A DNA stretch of 64,000 bases from positions 496,001 through 560,000 of the forward strand of contig NZ_JBAJIJ010000002.1 in assembly GCF_036867135.1 (NCBI RefSeq). Direction: 5' to 3'. This document shows positions 1-8,464 of this stretch, piece after piece. Under the pieces are notes generated by a model that saw only the letters and a list, made by a program, of their open reading frames with translations, made no database searches and was not told the origin of the DNA. The stretch's first letter is position 1; each line of letters begins with the position of its first letter. The stretch comes from Aeromicrobium sp. Sec7.5. Its GTDB lineage: Bacteria > Actinomycetota > Actinomycetes > Propionibacteriales > Nocardioidaceae. A program made the translations under genes and the position numbers.

Positions 1-434
1 AAGACCGCGTCGAGCGGCGTGGTCCAGAACGCCGAGATCGTCGTGGAGCGACCGACGATCGGCACCACGACCTCCTCGAGACCGGCCCGGTGCAGCGCGC
101 GCCGCGCGAACGGCAGCGTGTCCATCGCCCCGATCTCGGGGTCGACGAGCTCGGTGTCGTGGTACTCCCAGCCCGGCTGCTGCTCCTCGGAGCCCCGGTG
201 GTGGTCGAGCGTCAGCAGCGTCGCGCCGGCCTCGCGCGCGACGTGCCCCAGGTGGATCGCCGACTTGCCGCAGTACGTGCCGATCTCGACCGCCACGCCA
301 CCTGGCCGCAGGTGGGCCGCCACGACCGCCCGCAACGCATCGGCCTCGTCGTCGGGCAGGAAGCCCTTGGTCGCGGCCGCCACCGCGACGAGCGCGTCCG
401 GCAGCGGCGCCTCCACGAAGACCTCGGCGCTCAT
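1..434 (-). CDS. class I SAM-dependent methyltransferase (C-terminus outside window)
   Basis: Visible N-terminal 144 residues of a Rossmann-fold methyltransferase of the Methyltransf_24 type. The SAM-binding motif I reads EIGTYCGKSAI at residues 50-60 and is followed by TLDHHRGSEEQ near residue 75, where an acidic residue normally binds the SAM ribose. The start is an ATG that overlaps the stop of the upstream gene (ATGA at 431-434), so it is translationally coupled and the last visible gene of a four-gene operon. The methyl acceptor cannot be told from the sequence. The 3' end runs off the window. Confidence 0.85.
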   Translation of the reverse strand, partial: MSAEVFVEAPLPDALVAVAAATKGFLPDDEADALRAVVAAHLRPGGVAVEIGTYCGKSAIHLGHVAREAGATLLTLDHHRGSEEQQPGWEYHDTELVDPEIGAMDTLPFARRALHRAGLEEVVVPIVGRSTTISAFWTTPLDAV

Positions 435-1399
435 GGCAGTGCCTCTCCTCGGAAGAGTCCGCTGCCGGGGGTGACCCGGTGCAGCGCGTCGTACGCCAGC
501 AGGACGGTGGCCGCGGTCCACGTCGTGCGCTCGTCCGGCCAGCGCTGCTCGCTCTCGTACTCGAACCCGGTCCAGTACGAGCCGTCGTCGTCGCGCAGGT
601 GCTGCATGTCGGCGAACACCTGCACCGCCTCGTCGCGCCGGCCCACGGCGTCGAGCGCCAGCACGAGCTCGCACGACTCCGCACCGGTGACCCACGTGTT
701 GGGCGTGACGCACTTGATCCCCAGGCCCGGGACGACGAACGTGTCCCACCCGTCCTTGACCCGGCGCTCGGCCTCGTCGGCGGTCCACGCGGCGCCGAGC
801 AGCGGGTAGTACCAGTCCATCGAGTGCGGCTTGGCCTCGAACAGCTCGGGCCGGTGCAGCGCGTCCGCGACGGCGGAGGACGCGGACGTCCACGCCGGAC
901 GATCGGCGCCCACGACCTGGGCGAGCCCGAGCGCGCAGCGCAGCGAGAAGGCGATGCTGGCGTTGCCGGTCACCAGCGCGTCGGGCTCACCGGGCGTCCA
1001 GACGAATGCGCCGTCGGTGCGCTGCAGCGGCAGCACGGCGTCGATCGCGGCGTCGACCATGGGCCACAGCTCACGTGCGGACGACGCGTCCCGGGTCGTG
1101 CGCCAGTGGTGCCAGACGCCGGTGGCCACGTACGCCGTGAAGTTGGCGTCGACGTAGTGCTCGACCGCCTCGCCCGCGACGTACTTCGCCGCCCACGTGC
1201 CGTCGGCACGCTGGGCCGCGGCCGACCAGCGGTAGGCCCGCTCGGCCTCGGCGCTCCGCCCGGCGGCGTCCAGACCCATCGCGGCCTGCACGTGGTCCCA
1301 CGGATCGAGGTGGCCGCCGGCGTGCCACGGGATCGCGCCCGACGGCTCCTGCTGGGCCACGATCCAGTCCGCGGTCCGGACCATCTGCTCCGGTGTCAC
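431..1399 (-). CDS. alpha/alpha-toroid protein, prenyltransferase-like
   Basis: 322 residues. Repeated helical segments containing QEPSGAIPWHAGGHLDPWDHV, QRADGTWAAKY, QRTDGAFVW and DDGSYWTGF resemble the QW-type repeats of the squalene cyclase/prenyltransferase toroid fold and of six-hairpin glycosidases. No DXDD catalytic motif is visible, so a cyclase activity is not supported. The GTG start at 1399 overlaps the stop of the upstream methyltransferase (GTGA); an earlier in-frame start would overlap that gene extensively. Operon partners are a GT4 glycosyltransferase and two methyltransferases, which suggests modification of a glycan or glycolipid. Function is otherwise unknown. Confidence 0.75.
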   Translation of the reverse strand: MTPEQMVRTADWIVAQQEPSGAIPWHAGGHLDPWDHVQAAMGLDAAGRSAEAERAYRWSAAAQRADGTWAAKYVAGEAVEHYVDANFTAYVATGVWHHWRTTRDASSARELWPMVDAAIDAVLPLQRTDGAFVWTPGEPDALVTGNASIAFSLRCALGLAQVVGADRPAWTSASSAVADALHRPELFEAKPHSMDWYYPLLGAAWTADEAERRVKDGWDTFVVPGLGIKCVTPNTWVTGAESCELVLALDAVGRRDEAVQVFADMQHLRDDDGSYWTGFEYESEQRWPDERTTWTAATVLLAYDALHRVTPGSGLFRGEALP

Positions 1400-2109
1400 C
1401 ACGGCTTCGTGAAGTACAGCGCCACGCTCTTGCCGATGAGGGGGTCGAGGGCCTTCTCCGCGAGTCGGGTGGTGGCGGGCGCCTTCATCATGTCCCAGAC
1501 GAGCAGCTGGTGGTACGCCCGCACGAGCGGGTGCTGGTCGCGCTGCACGCCCACGGCGCACTTGATCCACCAGTACGGCGCGTGCAGGGCGTGCGCGTGG
1601 TGCTGGTGCCGGAAGGTCAGCCCCGTCAGCTCGAGCTTGTCGCGCAGCTCGTCGGCCGTGTAGATGCGGATGTGTCCGCCCTCGTTGGCGTGGTACTCGT
1701 CGCTGAGCGCCCAGCAGATCTTCTCGGGCAGCCAGCGCGGCACCGTGACGGCGAGCATGCCGCCGGGCGCGAGGATGCGGGTCAGCTCGCGGATCGCGGT
1801 GACGTCCTCGGGCACGTGCTCGAGGATCTCCGAGGCGAGCACGACGTCGAACGTGCCGTCCTCGTAGGGCATGTCGAGGATCGTGCCGACCTCGACGCGC
1901 CCCTGGCCCCCCGGCGGCACCTCACCCTCGAGCTGCATCGCGCCGAACATGTCGTCGACGCCCTTGAGCTCGACCTCGTCCATGTCGAACGCGGTGACGT
2001 CGGCGCCGCGGCGCAGCGCCTCGTAGGAGTGCCGCCCGGCGCCGGCACCGACGTCGATGAATCGGGTGCCGCGACCCACGCGGAGTCGGTCGAAGTCAAC
2101 GGTCAGCAC
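1396..2109 (-). CDS. class I SAM-dependent methyltransferase
   Basis: 237 residues, Methyltransf_11 type. Motif I is FIDVGAGAGRHS at residues 17-28, the acidic residue after beta-2 lies in AFDMDEVE, and the motif ASEILEHV follows in the middle of the protein. It overlaps the glycosyltransferase gene by 14 bases at its start and the toroid-protein gene by 4 bases at its stop. Probably acts in the same pathway as the second methyltransferase at the left edge. Substrate unknown. Confidence 0.88.
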   Translation of the reverse strand: MLTVDFDRLRVGRGTRFIDVGAGAGRHSYEALRRGADVTAFDMDEVELKGVDDMFGAMQLEGEVPPGGQGRVEVGTILDMPYEDGTFDVVLASEILEHVPEDVTAIRELTRILAPGGMLAVTVPRWLPEKICWALSDEYHANEGGHIRIYTADELRDKLELTGLTFRHQHHAHALHAPYWWIKCAVGVQRDQHPLVRAYHQLLVWDMMKAPATTRLAEKALDPLIGKSVALYFTKPW

Positions 2110-3358
2110 GGGCGTTCCTCTTCTGTGTCGCGTTCTGGGTCATGTTCTGGGTCTTGCGGATCGCGGTCTCGTAGGCGGTGACCGTGGCGGCGGCCACGGA
2201 GGTCCAGCTGTAGCGTTCCTCGACCCGGGCCAGGCCCAGGGCCACGAGGCGGGCCCGCTCGGCGGGGTCGTCGAGCAGCTCGGCGAGGGCGTCGGTGAGC
2301 TCGCCGACGTCACCGGGCGTGACGAGTCGGGCGGCGTCGCCGACCGTCTCGGGCAGGGCACCGGCGCGGCTCGCCACGACGGGCGTGCCGCACGCGAGCG
2401 CCTCCACGGTGGGCAGGCTGAACCCCTCGTACAGCGACGGCACCGCCATGACCTCGGCCGAGGCGAGCAGGGCCGCGAGGTCGTCGTCGGACAGGCCGCT
2501 GTGCAGGGTGACCGCGTCCGCGAGGCCGAGGTCCTCGATGCGGCGCGCCGTGGCGCTCTTCGGGTCGATCCGCGACACGAGATGCAGCTCGACATCGCGC
2601 TCGACCCGCAGCTTGGCGACCGACTCGAGCAGGTGCGCGACGCCCTTGAGCGGGGAGTCGGCGCTCGCGATCGCGACGATGCGACCCGGCACACGCTCGC
2701 CGCGAGGGCGGAAGACGTCGGTGTCGACGCCGAGCGGCACGACCGTCATGCGCTCCGGGTCGATCCCGAAGTCCTCGATCGTGTCGGTGGCCGAGGCGGT
2801 GGAGACCGTGAGCAGCGCCGGGAGCCGGCGGGCCACCCGGGCCTGCATGCGCACGAAGCCGTACCAGCGGCGCGTGCTGATCTGCTTGCGCAGCGACGCC
2901 GCCGCGATGTCGACCTTGCGGTCGCGGCTGATCGGGTGGTGGACCGTCGCGACGAGCGGGATCCCGCGGCGCAGCAGCCAGAGCAGGCCGTAGCCGAGCG
3001 ACTGGTTGTCGTGCACGACGTCGAACGCGTCGAACCGGGGGTCGCGGGCGATGCGCAGCGTGAACGTGAGCGGCTCGGGGAACGCGGCGGTGAGCATCAG
3101 GAGGTACTCGAGCACGTCGACCGGACCGCGGAACTCGCGCAGGTGCGGCGTGCGGAACGGGTCGGGGTCGCGGTACAGGTCCAGGCTCGGCACCTTCTCG
3201 AGCCGGACCCGCGGATCCAGGGCCTCGGGGTACGGCTGACCGGAGAACACCGTGACCTCGTGACCGAGCTCGGCCAGACCACGACTCAGGTGCCTGACAT
3301 ACACACCCTGGCCGCCGCTGTGCTCCTTGCTGCGGTACGACAGCAGTGCGATGCGCAT
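2096..3358 (-). CDS. GT4-family glycosyltransferase
   Basis: 420 residues with the two-domain GT-B layout. The N-terminal half has the glycine-rich HSGGQGVYVRHLSRGLAELG (13-32). The C-terminal half has the GT4 nucleotide-sugar signature with E311 and E319 in SLYEGFSLPTVEALACGTPV. Expected to transfer a sugar from a nucleotide donor at the inner face of the membrane. It is the first gene of the operon; the start ATG is directly preceded by GGAGGTGAC. The C-terminal tail contains the short repeat TQNMTQNATQ, a minor oddity. Confidence 0.9.
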   Translation of the reverse strand: MRIALLSYRSKEHSGGQGVYVRHLSRGLAELGHEVTVFSGQPYPEALDPRVRLEKVPSLDLYRDPDPFRTPHLREFRGPVDVLEYLLMLTAAFPEPLTFTLRIARDPRFDAFDVVHDNQSLGYGLLWLLRRGIPLVATVHHPISRDRKVDIAAASLRKQISTRRWYGFVRMQARVARRLPALLTVSTASATDTIEDFGIDPERMTVVPLGVDTDVFRPRGERVPGRIVAIASADSPLKGVAHLLESVAKLRVERDVELHLVSRIDPKSATARRIEDLGLADAVTLHSGLSDDDLAALLASAEVMAVPSLYEGFSLPTVEALACGTPVVASRAGALPETVGDAARLVTPGDVGELTDALAELLDDPAERARLVALGLARVEERYSWTSVAAATVTAYETAIRKTQNMTQNATQKRNARADR

Positions 3359-3450
3359 GTCACCTCCAATTCCGCCAGTAATCCTGTCACGGTCAGTTGC
3401 ACCACGCGCTCCCGGGCAACATGAACCCGCAGGTCAGGCGTGGTCGAGGG

Positions 3451-4003
3451 GCGAAGCCCCCGCCCCTTGAGGTGCGAGTGAGGAACGAACGAGCCTCGAA
3501 AGGGGTACCCGAGCCCACGACCTGACCGAGGTTTCGAGGCTCGCGCCGCAAGCGGCACTCACACCTCAACCACCGGAGGTCGGGTGCAGGCGAAGCCCCC
3601 GCCCCTTGAGGTGCGAGTGAGGAACGAACGAGCCTCGAAAGGGGTACCCGAGCCCACGACCTGACCGAGGTTTCGAGGCTCGCGCCGCAAGCGGCACTCG
3701 CACCTCAACCACCGGAGGTCGGGTGCAGGCGAAGCCCCCGCCCCTTGAGGTGCGAGTGAGGAACGAACGAGCCTCGAAAGGGGTACCCGAGCCCACGACC
3801 TGACCGAGGTTTCGAGGCTCGCGCCGCAGGCGGCACTCGCACCTCAACCACCGGAGGTCAGGTGCAGGCGAAGCCCCCGCCCCTTGAGGTGCGAGTGAGG
3901 AACGAACGAGCCTCGAAAGGGGTACCCGAGCCCACGACCTGACCGAGGTTTCGAGGCTCGCGCCGCAGGCGGCACTCGCACCTCAACCACCGGTGGATCC
4001 ATG
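3451..4003. repeat. family A repeat, four tandem 139-bp units
   Basis: Units begin at 3451, 3590, 3729 and 3868 (all 139 bp apart) and are nearly identical. Each is a nested imperfect palindrome: outer arms TTGAGGTGCGAG / CTCGCACCTCAA, inner arms GAGCCTCGAAA / TTTCGAGGCTC, and a central GGGGTACCC segment. A small separate hairpin (GCCGCAAGCGGC) lies in the right half. This block fills the gap between the GT4 gene (starting leftward from 3358) and the membrane-flavoprotein gene. No protein-coding gene is seen between 3359 and 4084; open frames through the repeats are not genes. Confidence 0.95.
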
Positions 4004-4087
4004 GACCGAGCGGAGCGAGGTTGAGCCGCCTGCGACTCGCTCTGGCGAGTTGCAGAAGTGAGCGCGAGGAACGAGCGCGGCGGCTCA
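4003..4087. repeat. family B repeat, one copy
   Basis: About 85 bp built from GAGCGAAGCGAG-like and GCTCTGGCGAGTTGC segments, ending in GCGCGGCGGCTCA. The last TCA is the complement of the TGA stop codon of the gene to its right, so the repeat lies exactly at the 3' end of that gene. Closely related copies occur inside 11185-11935 and at 48834-48925. Confidence 0.85.
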
Positions 4088-5626
4088 GTACCCCGTGAAG
4101 TGGTCGGTCTTGGTGCGGATGCGGTGCTTGCGCAGGTCGGTGGCCACGGGCGAGACCATCGCCGGGGGCCCGGAGACGAAGGCTCGACGGTCGCCGGAGT
4201 CCGGCACCGCCTCGCGCACCAGCTCTCCGGTCACGTGCTCGGCCGCCACGTGGGTCCAGCCGTCCGGGAGGTCCGGCGGCGCGTCGGGCGACACCAGGAC
4301 GACGGGGACGCCGGCCTCCGCGAGCTCGTCGCGGTAGGCGATGGTCGCCCCCGAGGGCACGCCGTAGACCAGCACGGCGTCGCGCCCGGGCTCGTGCCGC
4401 AGCTGGCTGAGGAACGGCGTCACGCCGATGCCGCCGGCCACGAGGAGCACCGGGGCGGACCCGCGGGGCCAGAGGAAGTCGCCCCTGACGCCGGTGGCGT
4501 GCAGCTGGTCGCCGGGCTGCAGGTCGGCGATCGCCCGCTTGAAGCTCGAGCAGTCCTCGGGCACGCGGATCGCGATGTCGACGGTGTCGGCGTCCGGGCT
4601 CGACGCGACCGTGAACACGCGCCGGACCCCGCGGATGTCGGCCGCGTGCGGCACCTGCAGCTCGAGGTACTGACCCGCGCGCATCCGCACCCGGCGGCGC
4701 GGCTCGAAGCGGAACTCGCGGACGTCGCCCCCCAGGTCGCGCGTCTCGCGCAGCCGCAGCCGCACGCCGCCGCGCTGGCCGAGCAGGAACGCGATCGCGT
4801 TGGTTACGACCAGGGCCAGCTCGTAGGTGCCCTCGAACGGACCCAGGGGGATGGACTCGTCGAGGACGCGGGCGTTCCAGAGCGGCCAGGCGAACACCGC
4901 CGCGGCGAGCACCGCGAGCACGAGCTGCTGGGCCCGCCTCGGCGCGAGCGTCAGCGGCTCGGTGAGCATGAAGGCCGCGAAGAACACGATCGGCGTCGAG
5001 TACACGACGTACTCGATCGCCGCACCGGTGTCGGAGAAGGCCTCGACACCCCAGTACGTCAGCAGCGCGGCGGGCACGGCGAAGGTCACCGCGAGGGCGA
5101 ACCGGCCGGTCCGGTAGAGCACGACGAGTGCGCCGGCCAGCACGAAGAAGGTCATCGACTCGTTGGCCGCCCACCAGGTCGTGGACGGCGGCGGGTTGTC
5201 GACGCGGTCGCCGAGCAGCTCGCCGAGCAGGATCATCAGCACCACACCGGCGGCCGCGGGGTTGAACACGTGCCGGGCGCGCCAGACCAGCACGTACTTC
5301 GACGCCTGGGCCGCCACCGCGGTCAGGGCGAGCCACGCGAGGGTGCCGAGCTCCATCGTGGGCCAGTAGAGGAACCACAGCAGCAGTGCCGTGATCACGG
5401 CCGACTCGGTGTGGGGGCGTCGCCGCACCAGCAGGCCGAAGACGTGGTCGGCCACGACGGAGGTCACGACGAGCACGACCAGGGTCAGCAGGAGTCCGCG
5501 CAGGGAGAAGATCGACGGATCGAGGCGCGAGGTGGCCGTCAGCACGAACGCGACGGCCGCGAGCACCAGTAGCACGAGCGTGAGGATGCGGTACATCGTC
5601 ACGCGGCCGAGCAGGGTGCGGATCAT
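4085..5626 (-). CDS. RnfD/NqrB-like membrane domain fused to FAD/NAD(P)H reductase domain
   Basis: 513 residues. Residues 1 to about 285 are mostly membrane segments with HVFNPAAAGVVLMILLGE, which resembles the RnfD/NqrB family. The C-terminal part is a ferredoxin-NADP reductase-like module: RMRAGQYLELQV and GVRRVFTVASSP for flavin binding, LLVAGGIGVTPFLSQL for nucleotide binding, and FVSGPPAMV near the end. Inferred role: move electrons from cytoplasmic NAD(P)H across the membrane to the extracytoplasmic flavin of the lipoprotein two genes upstream. Start ATG overlaps the apbE stop (ATGA). The stop codon lies inside a family B repeat. Confidence 0.85.
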   Translation of the reverse strand: MIRTLLGRVTMYRILTLVLLVLAAVAFVLTATSRLDPSIFSLRGLLLTLVVLVVTSVVADHVFGLLVRRRPHTESAVITALLLWFLYWPTMELGTLAWLALTAVAAQASKYVLVWRARHVFNPAAAGVVLMILLGELLGDRVDNPPPSTTWWAANESMTFFVLAGALVVLYRTGRFALAVTFAVPAALLTYWGVEAFSDTGAAIEYVVYSTPIVFFAAFMLTEPLTLAPRRAQQLVLAVLAAAVFAWPLWNARVLDESIPLGPFEGTYELALVVTNAIAFLLGQRGGVRLRLRETRDLGGDVREFRFEPRRRVRMRAGQYLELQVPHAADIRGVRRVFTVASSPDADTVDIAIRVPEDCSSFKRAIADLQPGDQLHATGVRGDFLWPRGSAPVLLVAGGIGVTPFLSQLRHEPGRDAVLVYGVPSGATIAYRDELAEAGVPVVLVSPDAPPDLPDGWTHVAAEHVTGELVREAVPDSGDRRAFVSGPPAMVSPVATDLRKHRIRTKTDHFTGY

Positions 5627-6480
5627 GCGAACACCTCTCCGGGAAAGTCGGGAGTCGAGTGGAGCCCGGCCTCGTCGATCCAGACGGCCGCGATCCCGAG
5701 ATCCTCGAGCCTGTCAGGCTTCACGAAGAACAGGGCGGTCGCCGCGCCGTCGGCCACCGCAGCAGTGTCGGCGACGACCCACGTCGCCACCACGCCACGC
5801 GTCGGCGCACCGGTGCGGGCGTCGATCACGTGGTGCAGGCCCTCGCCCCAGGCACGGCGGTTGACGGCCGATCCGCAGAGGGCCGTGCCCGGCTCGAGCG
5901 TCGCGACGCCGACGGCCATCGACGGGTCGCGCGGGTGCTCGAGCGCGACCCGGATCGGCGCCGCGCCGTGGTGGGCGATGTCACCGCCGGCGTCGACCGT
6001 GGCCGTGTGTCCGCCGGCCACGAGCAGGTCGGTGACACGGTCGACGAGCCAGCCCTTGCCGGCGGCCCCGACGTCGAGCACGGCGCCGGTGGGCACCGTC
6101 AGGACCGAGCCGTCACGTGTGGCCGACGACCAGGCGGGCGCCGGGACCGGGGCCCCGTGCTGGCGGAGCGTGTACGCGGCGTCGTAGCCGAGCAGCTCCA
6201 GCCCGCCGCCGACGAGCGGGTTGACGGCGCCGTCGGTCGCGGCGTGCAGGAGGTCGTAGAGGTCGAGCAGCAGCGGCGCGCCCGGACCGAGGTCGACGGA
6301 CTCACCGGCCCGCAGGCGGGCGACGGCGCCGTCCTCGCGAAAGCGCGACCACGTGCGGTCGACCTGCGCGACGAGATCGGCCACGGCGTCACGCTGGACC
6401 GTCGACACGACCGCGGCCGTGTCGACGGCCCAGGCGGTACCGATCGCGTCGAACCGCCAGGACTCAGGCAGCGGCTTCAT
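5623..6480 (-). CDS. apbE: ApbE-family FAD:protein FMN transferase
   Basis: 285 residues. Family landmarks in order: TWSRFREDGAVARL, VLDVGAAGKGWLVDRV, TVDAGGDIAHHG, HHVIDARTGAPT and VADTAAVADGAATALF, the last holding the Asp/Thr magnesium site region. ApbE transfers FMN from FAD to a Thr or Ser of a target protein on the outer side of the membrane. The target is probably the FMN-binding lipoprotein just upstream, whose gene overlaps this one by 17 bases. No signal peptide or lipobox is obvious here, which is unusual for a secreted ApbE and worth noting. Confidence 0.9.
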   Translation of the reverse strand: MKPLPESWRFDAIGTAWAVDTAAVVSTVQRDAVADLVAQVDRTWSRFREDGAVARLRAGESVDLGPGAPLLLDLYDLLHAATDGAVNPLVGGGLELLGYDAAYTLRQHGAPVPAPAWSSATRDGSVLTVPTGAVLDVGAAGKGWLVDRVTDLLVAGGHTATVDAGGDIAHHGAAPIRVALEHPRDPSMAVGVATLEPGTALCGSAVNRRAWGEGLHHVIDARTGAPTRGVVATWVVADTAAVADGAATALFFVKPDRLEDLGIAAVWIDEAGLHSTPDFPGEVFA

Positions 6481-6931
6481 CCACGATCTTGTCGATCGCG
6501 GCGTTGAAGCCGCTGCTCGTGAGCGAGGAGCCGGAGACCTTCGAGACGTCCAGCTCGCTGATCTTGGTGCCGACGACCTCGTCGGCGATGCCGCCGGCGA
6601 ACTTCTTCTGGAACTGCTCGGAGTTGCCGCCGTCGGCCTGCGGGGTCACGGTGACGGCGCTGATCGTGCCGTCCTCCGCGAGGGTCAGGTCGACCTCGAC
6701 GGACTGCTGACCGCCGGGGGTCTGGTAGCTGCCCTCGGCGGCGTAGTCGCCGGCCGCGAACGTCGTCGGCACGTCGTTGGAGGTGTCCTCGGCCTGACCG
6801 CTCGTCGACTCGCCGGAGGAGCCGGAGTCCGAGGCGCTGTCGTCGGACTCGCTCCCGCACGCCGCGGTGAGCAGCAGCATCGAGGCGGCGGCGCCGGTCA
6901 GCACCATCTTCGTGGTCCGGGGGAGGGTCAC
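6464..6931 (-). CDS. FMN-binding domain lipoprotein, likely ApbE substrate
   Basis: 155 residues. Signal peptide with lipobox LTAAC (Cys25), a Ser/Asp/Gly-rich linker to about residue 55, then an FMN_bind domain. In most family members the flavinylation motif is SGAT with Thr as acceptor. Here the aligned segment is VSGSSLTSSGFNAAI (132-146), putting Ser136 in the acceptor position. It heads a three-gene operon with apbE and the RnfD-like reductase. Together they form an extracytoplasmic electron carrier system of the kind known from Gram-positive bacteria; the terminal acceptor is unknown. Confidence 0.88.
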   Translation of the reverse strand: MTLPRTTKMVLTGAAASMLLLTAACGSESDDSASDSGSSGESTSGQAEDTSNDVPTTFAAGDYAAEGSYQTPGGQQSVEVDLTLAEDGTISAVTVTPQADGGNSEQFQKKFAGGIADEVVGTKISELDVSKVSGSSLTSSGFNAAIDKIVDEAAA

Positions 6932-7018
6932 CGGTCTCAGCTCCTGGGATCGCAGGTGGTGGAAACGTCAATCAGTGCAACGGACGCGGGACGCGAACGG
7001 TTCCCGGCGACATCGGAC

Positions 7019-8419
7019 TCACAGCCGGGCCACAGCCCGTGTCGCTGCGTGAAACCCTGCCATGCCGTGGACGCCACCGCCGGGGGGTGTCGACGCCGAG
7101 CACAGGTACATCCCCGGGACCCCGAGCCAGTACGGGTCGAGCGACAGGCGTGGGCGGGCCACGGTCTGGCGCAGCGTCATCTCCCCGCCCGTGACGTCGC
7201 CGCCCAGGTAGTTGGCGTTGTGGGCCTGCAGGTCGGCCGTGCTGGTGACGGCTCGGCCGACGATGCGGTCACGCGTGCCGGGGGCGAAGCGCTCGAGCTG
7301 GTCGAGGATCGCTTCGGTGGCGTCGCCGGTGTACCCGTGCGGCACGTGCGCGTAGGCGAGCACGGGGTGGATCGAGCCGTTCGAGCGTGCCGGGTCGGCC
7401 ACGTACTGCTGGCAGACCATGACGAACGGGCGCTCCGCCACCCGCCCGGCGCTCACAGCCGAGTCGGCGGCGTGGATCTCCTCCAGCGTGCCGCCGACGT
7501 GCACCGTGCCGGCGAGGGCCATGTCGGGATGCGTCCACGGGATGCCGCCGTCGACGGCGAGGTCGATCTTGAACATTCCCGGGCCCGGCCGCCAGCGCTG
7601 CAGCGCCCGGCTGACCCGGCGCGGCAGGCGGTCGCCGAGCATCGCGAGCGGCTGGTCGACGCCGGTGTCGAACATGACGACGTCCGCGTCGGGCACCGCG
7701 GTGACCCGCTCCCCCGTGACGACCGTGCCGCCCGACTCCTCGAGCACCGAGACCAGCGCGCGGGCGATCGACGCCGAGCCGCCCTCGGCGACGGGCCAGC
7801 CGCGCGCGTGGCCCATCAGGCCGAACATCAGCCCGAGCGCGCCGGTGGCCCACCGGGTGTGCGGGGCGATGGAGTGCGCCGTGAGTCCGGCCAGCAGCGC
7901 GCGAGCCTCCTCGGTCTCGAACCGCCTCGCCACGACGTTCGACGGCACGAGGCCCATGGCGCCGAAGCGGGCCATCACGAGGGGGTGCCGCGGGATGCCG
8001 ACCAGCGGTGCGAGCGTGCTCGCGGTGATCTGGTCGGCGCGCTCCACGAGCGGGGTGAACGTGCGTCGCCAGGCGTCGCCGTCGGCGCCGAGGGTCGCGG
8101 CGGTGGCGTCGATGTCGCGCCGCAGGGCTGAGCCGCGGCCGCCGTCGAGCGGGTGGCCCGCCTCGACGTCGGCCCAGCGCCACGTGAGCCCGTGGTCCTG
8201 CAGGTCGAGCGACGAGAAGAAGGGGGAGGCGACGCCGGTCGGGTGCGCGGCCGAGCACAGGTCGTGGACCACGCCGGGCACCGTGAGCTCCGCGGACCGC
8301 ATGCCGCCGCCCGGCTCGTCCTCCGCCTCGACGACCGTGACGTCCAGGCCCGCGCGCGCCAGCACGATGGCGGCAGCGAGCCCGTTGGGCCCCGACCCGA
8401 TCACGACGGCGGTGGTCAT
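7019..8419 (-). CDS. FAD-dependent phytoene desaturase-like oxidoreductase
   Basis: 466 residues. N-terminal dinucleotide-binding motif VVIGSGPNGLAAAIVLARAG (5-24) followed by VVEAEDEPGGGMRS, the hallmark of the CrtI/NAD(P)-FAD oxidoreductase group. The C-terminal segment GVPGMYLCSASTPPGGGVHG is also typical of that group. No carotenoid genes are nearby, so the substrate is unknown. The promoter is leaderless (TAGCGT, six bases, ATG), arranged back to back with the hydrolase promoter. Confidence 0.85.
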   Translation of the reverse strand: MTTAVVIGSGPNGLAAAIVLARAGLDVTVVEAEDEPGGGMRSAELTVPGVVHDLCSAAHPTGVASPFFSSLDLQDHGLTWRWADVEAGHPLDGGRGSALRRDIDATAATLGADGDAWRRTFTPLVERADQITASTLAPLVGIPRHPLVMARFGAMGLVPSNVVARRFETEEARALLAGLTAHSIAPHTRWATGALGLMFGLMGHARGWPVAEGGSASIARALVSVLEESGGTVVTGERVTAVPDADVVMFDTGVDQPLAMLGDRLPRRVSRALQRWRPGPGMFKIDLAVDGGIPWTHPDMALAGTVHVGGTLEEIHAADSAVSAGRVAERPFVMVCQQYVADPARSNGSIHPVLAYAHVPHGYTGDATEAILDQLERFAPGTRDRIVGRAVTSTADLQAHNANYLGGDVTGGEMTLRQTVARPRLSLDPYWLGVPGMYLCSASTPPGGGVHGMAGFHAATRAVARL

Positions 8420-8464
8420 GGCGTCACGCTAGCGAGCGCGCGCCCGGTCGCCTAGCGTGGCGGC
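8420..8464. promoter_or_regulatory. divergent pair of leaderless promoters
   Basis: On the plus strand TAGCGT at 8453-8458 is followed after six bases by the GTG at 8465. On the minus strand TAGCGT is likewise followed after six bases by the ATG at 8419. A -10 box six to seven bases from the start codon implies that both messages begin at or near the start codon. Confidence 0.6.

Noticed and set aside
2057-3424. Plus-strand frame opposite the GT4 gene, and similar long antisense frames at 44767-47859 and 52240-54876
   Set aside because: Opposite strands encode clear enzymes or secreted proteins; the antisense products are low-complexity.
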